Source of the DNA: Candidatus Avipropionibacterium avicola
Lineage (GTDB): Bacteria > Actinomycetota > Actinomycetes > Propionibacteriales > Propionibacteriaceae
Assembly (NCBI GenBank): GCA_018715445.1
Contig: DVLP01000414.1
Location: forward strand, 1 to 20,429
Length of the DNA stretch: 20,429 nt
Reading direction: 5' to 3'
The notes below the pieces were generated by a model. The model saw only the letters and a list, made by a program, of their open reading frames with translations, had not been told where the DNA came from and did not search any database. The translations under genes and the position numbers were made by a program. Positions 7,776 to 13,921 of this stretch are shown one piece after another. How positions within the stretch are numbered: the stretch's first letter is position 1; each line of letters begins with the position of its first letter.

Positions 7776-8195
7776 TACCCGACCACGGCAGCACTCTTCG
7801 TCGTCCCGGCCAGCTTCCTGCGGTGGTCGGAGCTCGCCGACTGGCTGATCGCCCGGGCACGGATCCCGTACCGGCTGGTCGATGTGGTGGCGATCGGCGA
7901 GCGGATCGTGACCCTGACCCGGCAGGACCTGGCGACGGTGTGGTTGCTCGCCCGGCAGCGCGGCCGTGGCAGTCTCCGTCGGTCGGTCCCGCTGGCGTGC
8001 GCCTCGGTGGTGCCAGTGCTGGTCGCGGCCTTCCGTCATGCCGACGAGGTCGCGGTCGCCCTCGAGTCACGCGGTTTCGGGCTGCACGACACCCGTACGG
8101 TCCATCGGGTCCGCCTGATCCGACCGACCGACATCGCGATCCTGCTGCTCTGCTGGGCCCTCACCGCTGCGGTCACCATCGTCACGCAACAATGA
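7776..8195 (+). pseudogene. 5'-truncated ECF-transporter T subunit (EcfT/CbiQ-like), C-terminal half only
   Basis: The reading frame ending with the stop at 8193-8195 encodes about 140 residues that look like the C-terminal half of an energy-coupling-factor transporter transmembrane subunit. Both coupling motifs that contact the ATPases are visible: ARQRG and, further on, ALESRGFG. SVVPVLVAAFRHADEVA and a final hydrophobic helix (DIAILLLCWALTAAV) also fit. The N-terminal membrane helices expected of a roughly 200-260 residue T subunit are absent. No ATG or GTG occurs in frame between the iron box and the homologous region, and no ATPase or substrate-binding S component is adjacent. The simplest reading is a deletion that joined an iron-regulated promoter to the tail of ecfT. 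Use of a rare start giving a short membrane protein cannot be excluded. Confidence 0.65.
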
Positions 8196-8206
8196 CTGTT
8201 CATTGT
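8189..8206. promoter_or_regulatory. 18-bp palindromic operator-like site
   Basis: ACAATGA-CTGT-TCATTGT is a perfect 7-4-7 inverted repeat overlapping the stop of the ECF-T remnant and lying 25 bases before the chosen ATG of the membrane protein. It is AT-rich compared with its surroundings and has the size of a TetR- or MarR-type operator. No regulator gene is next to it. Confidence 0.5.
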
Positions 8207-8231
8207 GAGACATATGTGTTTCACTAGGGTC

Positions 8232-9275
8232 ATGCCCGGGCCACGACGAGGATGGACCACCCGCCTGTTGGCGGTGGCCCTGCTGGTGCTCTCGCCCATC
8301 TGTGGGGAGTACCTGTCGGGCTATGACGAGTCGACCGGACACCCTGCGGCCCTGCTCAGCGGCCTGATCTTCTTCGTCCCGTTGTACGGCTGTGCGGCCC
8401 TGTTGATCCGGGAGGTCGCCCGCCGGGCCGGTCTCGGCTGGATCGGGATCCTGCTGCTGGCAGCGACCTTCGGGCTGGTGCAGGCCGGACTGGTGGACCA
8501 GTCACTGTTCAGTCCCGACTATCGCGGCCTCGACGGGTGGGAGGAGATGGTGGCCGGCACGCTGATCGCGCCGCTGGGGCTCAGTGCCAGCAACCTGATC
8601 GGCTTCGTGGGCGGACATGTGATGCTCAGCATCGCCGGTCCGATCGCCCTGGTCGAAGGCTGGGCGCCGCGCCGCTCCCAGCAATCCTGGATCGGGATCC
8701 CCGGGCTCGTGCTCTGCGCACTCGGGTACGTCGTTGCCTCGCTGCTGGTGCTGCAGTGGCATCTGGAGACCGAGTCCTGGCATGCCGCGACCGGCCAGCT
8801 CGTCGGAGCCGGTCTGGTCGCCGTCGCCCTGGTCGTGCTGTCGGTGGTGCTCGGGCGGCGTCGTCGGCGGTCCCACCCGGTGCGCCCCGGTGGTCCGGGT
8901 CTGCTCCTCACGGCAGGGGTGGCGGTGGTGCTGGCGACCGTGCACCAGTGCGTGCCGCTGTCCTGGCTCGGGGTCGCGATCAGCGTCGTCGTCCTCGTCA
9001 CCGCGGCGATCCTGCTGGTCCGGGCGTCGCGGACCGAGCGGTGGGCTCCGGTCCATGTCGCCCTGGTCGGAGCCGCACCGCTGGTGGTCACCGGGGTGAT
9101 CGCCTTCACCTACGATCCGTTGATCGGCGAGGTGAGTGCTGGTGCGAAGTACGGGCACAACGTCGTGATGCTGCTGATCGTGCTCGGTGCCGCACTGGTC
9201 GCGGTGCTCGCGGGGCGAAGGGCCTCGACGGCCGAGGCCTCAACCGATGACCCCGGCGTACGGGTCCCACTGTGA
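8232..9275 (+). CDS. Polytopic membrane protein of unknown function
   Basis: This protein of about 347 residues has some nine or ten hydrophobic helices, with short loops and an Arg-rich cytoplasmic loop (GRRRRRSHP) in the middle. It contains SPICGEYLSGYDESTG near the N-terminus and GLVQAGLVDQSLFSPDY, a pattern I associate with uncharacterised actinobacterial membrane proteins; no enzymatic or transport motif is seen. The ATG at 8232 places a signal-anchor-like first helix near the start. In-frame GTG 8205 and ATG 8214 are alternatives, and none has a strong ribosome-binding site. A palindrome lies just upstream. Its 3' end overlaps the convergent SUMF1-like gene by 36 bases. Confidence 0.8.
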   Translation: MPGPRRGWTTRLLAVALLVLSPICGEYLSGYDESTGHPAALLSGLIFFVPLYGCAALLIREVARRAGLGWIGILLLAATFGLVQAGLVDQSLFSPDYRGLDGWEEMVAGTLIAPLGLSASNLIGFVGGHVMLSIAGPIALVEGWAPRRSQQSWIGIPGLVLCALGYVVASLLVLQWHLETESWHAATGQLVGAGLVAVALVVLSVVLGRRRRRSHPVRPGGPGLLLTAGVAVVLATVHQCVPLSWLGVAISVVVLVTAAILLVRASRTERWAPVHVALVGAAPLVVTGVIAFTYDPLIGEVSAGAKYGHNVVMLLIVLGAALVAVLAGRRASTAEASTDDPGVRVPL

Positions 9276-9977
9276 GCGGCGTTCCTGATCGATGGCGTGT
9301 GACCAGCCCTGGGCGCTGAGGGATCGGGGGTCGCCCACGGCTCCGGCGGCCACCCGGAACCCGACGTCGTCGAGGCGCAGTTCCGGCGTGCTGCCACGGC
9401 GCACCGATGCCCGGACGCTCCAGTGGGGATCGGCCCACCCGCCCCCGCGCAGGGTCCGGTAGTCGGCGTACCTGCTCGGATCGGCGAAGTCCCAGCACCA
9501 CTCCCAGACATTGCCGAGCATGTCGAAGAGTCCATGGGCGTTGGGATCCCGTCGCCCCACCGGTTGGGGCCCGGAGACCTCGTCAGCCTCGGTCCACGCG
9601 ATCCGTCCGAGCTCGCCGTGGCGTGGGCCGGTGGTCCCGGCACGACAGGCCCACTCCCACTCCGCCTCGGTCGGCAGGCGATAACCGTCGGCGTCCAGGC
9701 GCCAGTCGACACGATCGCCCTCGATCCGGTACGCCTCGGTGAGCCCATGGGCGAGCGAGGCGGCATTGCACCAGGCAACCGCTTCGTACCAGGTGACCGA
9801 GTCGGCCGGGCATTCCTCCCGCTCGCTCGGCGGCGGTGGCGATCCAATGACGGCGTTGAACTCGGCGCGGGTCACCGGTGTCGGCGCCAGTCGGAACTCC
9901 TCCAGCTCGACCGTGCGGCTGCTCCGTGTTCGGGCATCACGCAGGGTGATCGTCCCGGACGGGATCGTCACCAGCAT
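9240..9977 (-). CDS. SUMF1/FGE-fold protein lacking the copper-site cysteines
   Basis: This 245-residue protein has the formylglycine-generating-enzyme-like fold shared by FGE, EgtB C-domains and PvdO. Visible landmarks are PVTRAEF near residue 34, VTWYEAVAWCNAAS at 61-74, YRLPTEAEWEWACRAGT at 99-115, GLFDMLGNVWEWCWD at 149-163 and RGGGW followed by RASVRRG and GFRVA. In aerobic FGE a pair of cysteines five residues apart after the RGGS segment binds copper; here that stretch is WADPHW, without cysteine. It is therefore unlikely to be a sulfatase activator, and no sulfatase gene is nearby. AGGAGG lies seven bases before the ATG at 9977, which fixes the start. The function is unknown. Confidence 0.85.
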   Translation of the reverse strand: MLVTIPSGTITLRDARTRSSRTVELEEFRLAPTPVTRAEFNAVIGSPPPPSEREECPADSVTWYEAVAWCNAASLAHGLTEAYRIEGDRVDWRLDADGYRLPTEAEWEWACRAGTTGPRHGELGRIAWTEADEVSGPQPVGRRDPNAHGLFDMLGNVWEWCWDFADPSRYADYRTLRGGGWADPHWSVRASVRRGSTPELRLDDVGFRVAAGAVGDPRSLSAQGWSHAIDQERRSQWDPYAGVIG

Positions 9978-10017
9978 GGGGGGTCCTCCTGTCGGTGACC
10001 ACCACCGTAGCGGTGCA

Positions 10018-10060
10018 GGTGACAACCACGGGGTGACAAACCACGGGGTGACAAACCAGC
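10018..10060. repeat. Three tandem 15-base repeats in a divergent promoter region
   Basis: Three head-to-tail copies of a unit close to GGTGACAAACCACGG occupy 10018-10031 (one base shorter), 10032-10046 and 10047-10060 (last copy degenerate at its end). They lie in the 119-base gap between the divergent SUMF1-like gene and the small membrane protein gene. On the minus strand each copy contains TTGTCAC. They could be binding sites for a regulator or an unstable micro-duplication. Confidence 0.65.
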
Positions 10061-10096
10061 TGCGTCGTGGGGTGGCACCCGCGTACCGTCGGGCGA

Positions 10097-10576
10097 ATGG
10101 CTCCCCCCACCCTGCGCTGGCTGATCCCCGTCGTCATCGGGTACGGCATCGTGCTGGCACTCCTGCCGCTGCAGATGGTGCTGTGGCCTGACGGGGTGAT
10201 CGAGAGCGTACGGCGGCAGGAGCCCGGACTCGACCCGTACTGGCAGGCGATGGCGGTCCGACTGGCGATCGCCCAGGCCGCCCTGATCCACGCGGTCAGC
10301 CTGGGGTTGGCGATCTGGTTCACCGTGAAGGTGCTGCGGGGGCGACGGTGGGCCAGGATCGCGCTGACGGTGCAAATGCTGCTCTCCATCCCGGAGAGCC
10401 TGTACTCCGCCACATCCGGCGCCACCTTCGTGCCCCACGTCATCGCCAGCAACTGCTTCCACGTCGCGATCCTGGGGCTGTTGTGGGTGCCGGCCTCGGT
10501 ACGGTCGTTCTTCAGGCGGCCGTCGGACCGGGCTGGTGCAGGCCGTACCTCCGGGTCAGGACCAGACGCTCGGTGA
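10097..10576 (+). CDS. Small integral membrane protein of unknown function
   Basis: This 159-residue protein has four predicted membrane helices: about residues 8-30 (LIPVVIGYGIVLALLPLQMVL), 59-82, 92-108 and 112-134. It ends in an Arg/Gly-rich hydrophilic tail. I do not recognise a family. The ATG at 10097 was chosen because a -10-like TACCGT ends seven bases before it, consistent with a leaderless transcript; no ribosome-binding site is visible. The last 65 bases overlap the 3' end of the convergent yidC-like gene, so the hydrophilic tail is encoded opposite the insertase C-terminus. Confidence 0.7.
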   Translation: MAPPTLRWLIPVVIGYGIVLALLPLQMVLWPDGVIESVRRQEPGLDPYWQAMAVRLAIAQAALIHAVSLGLAIWFTVKVLRGRRWARIALTVQMLLSIPESLYSATSGATFVPHVIASNCFHVAILGLLWVPASVRSFFRRPSDRAGAGRTSGSGPDAR

Positions 10577-11288
10577 AGGTCCACACGGTCGTCGTCATCA
10601 GGTACAGCGCGGCCGCCAGTGGGACGATCGCGGCGAACACGACCGTCATGAACGGCAGGAATCCCAGCACCTTCGTCATCGCGGACAGATCCGGCATCCC
10701 CGGCTCCGCCATGGGGGAGGGCTGGGCCGGTTGCGGGGCGAGCAGCCTCCGGGAGGCCTGGGCCACCACGGCAATCACCACCAGGATCACGGCGTAGACG
10801 GCCGCCGTCGCAGGAGTGAAGGCCCCGGCCTGGAGCTGCCCGAGCAGTCCCTGCCCGAGGGGCAGTCCGAACAGGGTGTGGTCGAGCAGCGCATTGGGCT
10901 GGCCACCGATGGTGGGGACGACGAACAGTCCGTAGACCGCCATCAGGACAGGCATCTGCGCCAGCACGGGCAGGCACCCGGCCATCGGTGAGGCCTTCTC
11001 GTCGGCATAGAGCTGCATCAGGTTCTTCTGCAGGGCTTCGCGGTCGTCGCCGTACTTCTCCTTCAGGACGGCGATCTTGGGGGCGAGGCGTTGTCGGACG
11101 GCGCTGGCGCGGACCTGGGACCGGCCGACCGGGACCAGCAGGCAGCGCACGATCAGGGTCAGGAGCACGATCGCCACGGCCGCGCTGTCGGCGCCGGTGA
11201 TCGGGGTGAGCAGGTCGCTCAGGGAGGTGACGAGCCAATCGGCAGCGGTGATCAGCGCACGGATGGGCGCAAACTCGTAGATGTTCAT
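10512..11288 (-). CDS. yidC: YidC/Oxa1-family membrane protein insertase
   Basis: This 258-residue protein inserts and folds membrane proteins, alone or with SecYEG. It has the short Gram-positive architecture without the large periplasmic domain. The conserved hydrophilic-groove arginine is in LLTLIVRCLLVPVG (Arg48), followed by the cytoplasmic hairpin RQRLAPKIAVLKEKYGDD and the signature SPMAGCLPVLAQMPVLMAVY. Further helices lie at about 165-190 and 215-240. The ATG at 11288 was chosen for the TM1 position; AAGGA lies 11 bases upstream, a wide spacing. The gene lies behind a small membrane protein rather than in the rpmH-rnpA-yidC cluster seen at many origins, so it may be a second copy. 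Its ribosome-binding site lies in a strong inverted repeat. Confidence 0.92.
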   Translation of the reverse strand: MNIYEFAPIRALITAADWLVTSLSDLLTPITGADSAAVAIVLLTLIVRCLLVPVGRSQVRASAVRQRLAPKIAVLKEKYGDDREALQKNLMQLYADEKASPMAGCLPVLAQMPVLMAVYGLFVVPTIGGQPNALLDHTLFGLPLGQGLLGQLQAGAFTPATAAVYAVILVVIAVVAQASRRLLAPQPAQPSPMAEPGMPDLSAMTKVLGFLPFMTVVFAAIVPLAAALYLMTTTVWTFTERLVLTRRYGLHQPGPTAA

Positions 11289-11296
11289 GGGAAAAG

Positions 11297-11378
11297 GGGT
11301 CCTTCGCAAGGTCTCGGCCAGGCTCCGATCGGAGAGTGGCCGGGTGATGGATGGGTCAGGCGGGGTTGCGAAGGACCC
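11297..11378 (-). promoter_or_regulatory. Nested inverted-repeat RNA element covering the yidC ribosome-binding site
   Basis: On the minus-strand transcript GGGTCCTTCGCAA (11378-11366, inside the last codons of the upstream gene) is perfectly complementary over 13 bases to TTGCGAAGGACCC (11309-11297), which contains the AAGGA of yidC. Within the 56-base interval a second hairpin forms from CTCCGATCGGAG (11323-11334) flanked by CGGCCA/TGGCCG. Translation to the end of the upstream gene would open the outer stem, so translational coupling is a plausible function. The stem is followed by CTTTTCCC, so terminator activity is also possible. Confidence 0.6.
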
Positions 11379-11661
11379 GTGCCGGGGCACGAGCCAGGAC
11401 CATCCCGGGCAGGCCTGGTGACCCGGGTGGGGCGAAGTCGGTCCACGCTGCCTGGGACCAGCGGTGCCACGCCCCGCGTGGCTGTCCGGTCAGGATCCTC
11501 AGGACGGCATCGACCAGATGGGGGACCAGCGGGGTGAGCGCGATCACGCCGAGCAGGGCCAACAGCACCAGCTCGGAGGAGGAATGCATCGCCTGCTGGC
11601 TTCCCAGCAGTGCGGCCAGGACCAGCAGCAGTCGATCGGTCGTCGACAGGTGCGCCAGCAC
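11356..11661 (-). CDS. Small membrane protein upstream of yidC (possibly DUF6412-like)
   Basis: This protein of about 101 residues has one or two hydrophobic helices (LLLVLAALLGSQQ and LVLLALLGVIALTPLV) and a Pro/Arg-rich C-terminus (GSPGLPGMVLARAPARVL). The layout recalls small DUF6412-type proteins that I associate with yidC-like genes in actinobacteria; that assignment is tentative. The GTG at 11661 was chosen because GAGGAGGG lies immediately upstream; an in-frame GTG at 11691 would place that ribosome-binding sequence inside the coding region. The gene ends 67 bases before yidC, and its last codons form one arm of the RNA element at 11297-11378. Confidence 0.65.
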   Translation of the reverse strand: MLAHLSTTDRLLLVLAALLGSQQAMHSSSELVLLALLGVIALTPLVPHLVDAVLRILTGQPRGAWHRWSQAAWTDFAPPGSPGLPGMVLARAPARVLRNPA

Positions 11662-11706
11662 GGTCCCTCCTCTTCTCCTGTCCGGTTCCACCGGGAAGTC
11701 TACGCG

Positions 11707-12708
11707 CTACTCGTCGTGGGATCCCCAGTACGCGTTCAGCTCGGTCCCCAGCGGCTCGGCGGCCTGCATCGGCAGGGAATGCGTCGTGCCGGGCCAGATG
11801 GTCACGGTGTCCACTCCCAGCTTCCGGGCGCGCTCGGCCGCATCCTGACCACCGGCCAGGGACTTGTCGCTGGCGATGTCGACCCGTACCGGCATCGACA
11901 GGCCGCGCCACTCCTGGTCGGTCAGGGTGCGAGGGGTCTGCGTGGTGGCGGCGTAGTGCGTGGAGCCCTCGTCGATCATGACCGACACGGGGGTGCGCTC
12001 GCGGACCTCCTCGATGCTCACCCCGCCGATCTCGGCCAGCGCACGGTCCTTCCACGCCTGAGGCGCCGGCAGCAGCAGCAGCGCCGACCACAGGTAGGTG
12101 GAGGCCGGGAACGCCTCGAGCACCATCACCGGCTCCAGCAGGGTCAGGGAGGCGATCCGGCCGGGATGGTGCACGGCGACAGTGGCTGCGGTGGCACCCC
12201 CGAAGGAATGGCCGACCAGGTGGACCCCGGCGAGGTCGAGTCCGGCCAGGGCCTGCTCCACCCAACCCACCTGATGGTCGAAGGACTCGAACGGGATCGC
12301 CTGGGTGGACAGCCCGGCATCACCGATCGCATCCATGGCGTAGAGGGTGCGCTTCCCGAGCCAGTGGGTCAGGTTCTCGCCCCACATCGGCGTCCCGGAG
12401 CGGATCCCCGGCAGCAGCACGACCGGCAGGGCGTCCTCGTCGGCGTCGGTGTCAGCGGCCCACTCGTACACCCGGACGATGCCGTACGTGGTGCGGACGT
12501 CGTGGGTGCGAGTCGGTGTCGGCAGGGTCGCCATCGCGGCGTCATAGCTCGCCCGGTAGGACGCGTAACCCGCTTCGCTCCGCCAGCCGCCGACCGCCGG
12601 CGGCGGCGAGACGAGGGCGACGGCCTTGTCGATCACGAGCCAGGCCGCGGCGAGTGCAGCGACCGTGATCAGGATGCGTCGTCCGTGACGCTTCGGCTTG
12701 TTGTTCAT
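11707..12708 (-). CDS. Membrane-anchored alpha/beta hydrolase
   Basis: This 333-residue protein begins with a basic segment and one membrane helix (about residues 11-33), suggesting an anchored enzyme with an extracytoplasmic catalytic domain. The alpha/beta hydrolase features are VVLLPGIRSG (oxyanion region near residue 101), the nucleophile elbow GHSFGG with Ser168, a likely acid in DIASDKS (Asp281) and the catalytic His310 in GTTHSLPM. The substrate is unknown; an esterase or lipase-like activity is typical. The ATG at 12708 is preceded by GAGG at good spacing. It is divergent from a TetR-family gene, and two copies of a palindrome lie between them, so it is the probable target of that repressor. 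Confidence 0.88.
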   Translation of the reverse strand: MNNKPKRHGRRILITVAALAAAWLVIDKAVALVSPPPAVGGWRSEAGYASYRASYDAAMATLPTPTRTHDVRTTYGIVRVYEWAADTDADEDALPVVLLPGIRSGTPMWGENLTHWLGKRTLYAMDAIGDAGLSTQAIPFESFDHQVGWVEQALAGLDLAGVHLVGHSFGGATAATVAVHHPGRIASLTLLEPVMVLEAFPASTYLWSALLLLPAPQAWKDRALAEIGGVSIEEVRERTPVSVMIDEGSTHYAATTQTPRTLTDQEWRGLSMPVRVDIASDKSLAGGQDAAERARKLGVDTVTIWPGTTHSLPMQAAEPLGTELNAYWGSHDE

Positions 12709-12721
12709 TCCAGACCTCGTT

Positions 12722-12737
12722 CAATACGTGCGTACTG
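12722..12737. promoter_or_regulatory. TetR operator O1 near the hydrolase start
   Basis: CAATACG-TG-CGTACTG is an inverted repeat with one mismatch, 14 bases upstream of the hydrolase ATG at 12708. It matches the perfect copy at 12764-12779; the centres are 42 bases apart, four helical turns, so two dimers would bind the same face. Confidence 0.65.
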
Positions 12738-12763
12738 GTTCACCGTCGAGCGTACCCGGTGGG

Positions 12764-12779
12764 CAATACGGGCGTATTG
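12764..12779. promoter_or_regulatory. TetR operator O2 over the tetR -10 box
   Basis: CAATACG-GG-CGTATTG is a perfect 7-2-7 palindrome. The -10-like TATTGT (12775-12780) overlaps its right arm and ends six bases before the GTG at 12787, a spacing typical of leaderless actinobacterial genes. Binding here would shut off the repressor's own gene. Confidence 0.7.
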
Positions 12780-12786
12780 TGGACCC

Positions 12787-13362
12787 GTGGGAACGGGACT
12801 GGTGGGAAGCTCTGAGGATCGTCGTACCGAGATCATCCATGCGGTCTGGCAGGTGATCGCCACCCAGGGCATGGGGGCGGTGACCATGCGCGCCGTGGCC
12901 ACGGCGGCCGGGGTGTCGGTCGGTCGGATCCAGTACTGGTTCAGATCCAAGGATGAGCTGCTGCACGCCAGTCTCGAGGCGATGATCAGCGGCGCGGCGA
13001 CCGACTATGACGCGGCGACGGCCACGGCCGATCCGCGACGCAGGGTGTGGGAGTTGCTGGTCCAGTCGATCCCGCGGGCCGATGCGGCGCGGATGGGGGT
13101 CTCGGTGTTCCACCAGTACGCGGCAGCGGCGATCAACGATCCCGTCCTGGCGCGGATGCTCACCGAGGCCAAGCAGGGGCAGGCGCGGGAGGTTGGCCGA
13201 CTGCTGGTCCGCATCGCCCCCGACCTGACCAGTCCGCGGCTCGCGGCACGGTCCCTGATCGCGACCTCCGACGGACTCACCCTCCAGGTCCTGATCGGCA
13301 GCCTGTCCCCGGCCAGTGCCGAGCGCACCTTGCGGGCCGCCCTGGATCGCGTCCTCGGCTGA
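12787..13362 (+). CDS. TetR-family transcriptional repressor
   Basis: This 191-residue regulator is of standard length. Residues 10-57 are the TetR N-terminal helix-turn-helix: RRTEIIHAVWQVIATQG, then VTMRAVATAAGVSVGRIQYWF and KDELL. The C-terminal ligand domain is divergent, as is usual, and resembles TetR_C_6-type domains (PRRRVWELLVQSIP and RSLIATSDGLTLQVL). GTG at 12787 was chosen because of the leaderless-type -10 box just before it; GTG 12802 is an in-frame alternative. The frame is open far upstream, but that part is antisense to the hydrolase. The gene is divergent from the membrane-anchored hydrolase and probably represses both itself and that gene. Confidence 0.9.
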   Translation: MGTGLVGSSEDRRTEIIHAVWQVIATQGMGAVTMRAVATAAGVSVGRIQYWFRSKDELLHASLEAMISGAATDYDAATATADPRRRVWELLVQSIPRADAARMGVSVFHQYAAAAINDPVLARMLTEAKQGQAREVGRLLVRIAPDLTSPRLAARSLIATSDGLTLQVLIGSLSPASAERTLRAALDRVLG

Positions 13363-13395
13363 CGCCCGCATCCGCTCAGTGCCGCTGCCCGGGGA

Positions 13396-13863
13396 TCACG
13401 CGTCTCGGTCGATCTCGTCCAGTGCTTGCTGCATGTGGTGCAGGACCCGGAGGGTCGCCGTCAGCTCGGCCCCGGTCAGCTCGCCCCCCACTCGACGCAT
13501 CAGGTCGAGTTCTCGTCGTGTGACGGCCTCGATCGCAGTGCGACCGGTGTCGGTGAGCCGTACCAGCCGGGATCGGCGATGGGTGGGGTTGATGGCGAGT
13601 TCGACGAAGCCGGCCTCCCGAGCGTCGTTGACCATGCGCTGGACGAACTGACGGCTCAGGTCCTGGGTCCGTGCCATCTGGGGGACCGTGCGCTCGCCCT
13701 CACGCCGGAGCTGGTCGAGCACGGCCCGGACGCCGGTGGACATGCCCATCACCGGTTCGTCGCGCTCCACGATGCGGGCCACCTTGCGATAGAGCGGTCC
13801 GATCGCGAGGTAGACCTCCGAGAGGTGGGTGGCCAGTGCGTCCGGGTCCAAGGGCCTGCTCAC
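13396..13863 (-). CDS. MarR-family transcriptional regulator
   Basis: This 155-residue protein has the winged helix-turn-helix of MarR regulators: VRAVLDQLRREGERTVPQMA, then the recognition helix region QDLSRQFVQRMVNDAREAGFVE and the wing NPTHRRSRLVRLTDTG at about 92-107. Dimerisation helices flank the domain at both ends. GTG at 13863 is the start; GGAG lies unusually close to it, so leaderless initiation is possible. It is divergent from an alpha/beta hydrolase with two near-identical palindromes between them, the usual arrangement for a MarR repressor that responds to a substrate of the neighbouring enzyme. Its 3' end faces the tetR gene with 33 bases between the stops. Confidence 0.92.
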   Translation of the reverse strand: MSRPLDPDALATHLSEVYLAIGPLYRKVARIVERDEPVMGMSTGVRAVLDQLRREGERTVPQMARTQDLSRQFVQRMVNDAREAGFVELAINPTHRRSRLVRLTDTGRTAIEAVTRRELDLMRRVGGELTGAELTATLRVLHHMQQALDEIDRDA

Positions 13864-13873
13864 CGCTCCAGTA

Positions 13874-13890
13874 TGACACCTTGGTTGTCA
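13874..13890. promoter_or_regulatory. MarR operator O1
   Basis: TGACACC-TTG-GTTGTCA is a 7-3-7 inverted repeat with one mismatch, ten bases upstream of the marR-type GTG start. It matches O2 at 16 of 17 positions and probably mediates autorepression. Confidence 0.7.
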
Positions 13891-13904
13891 ACTACCGGTC
13901 ATTC

Positions 13905-13921
13905 TGACACCTTGGGTGTCA
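13905..13921. promoter_or_regulatory. MarR operator O2 abutting the hydrolase start codon
   Basis: TGACACC-TTG-GGTGTCA is a perfect 7-3-7 palindrome whose last base is the A of the hydrolase ATG at 13921. Centre-to-centre distance to O1 is 31 bases, about three helical turns. Confidence 0.72.

Noticed and set aside
7635..8195. An intact 186-residue ECF-T gene from a TTG start
   Set aside because: The first 47 codons have no similarity to the family, run through the iron box and would need an upstream promoter; only the C-terminal half is EcfT-like.
8203..8230. Promoter TTGTGA-16-TAGGGT for the membrane protein
   Set aside because: The -10 element would end one base before the chosen ATG, so transcription would start inside the gene; no alternative in-frame start fits it.
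11464..12786. Long plus-strand upstream extension of the tetR frame
   Set aside because: It runs antisense through the hydrolase gene and has no family similarity; the TetR domain begins after 12787, where a leaderless promoter lies.
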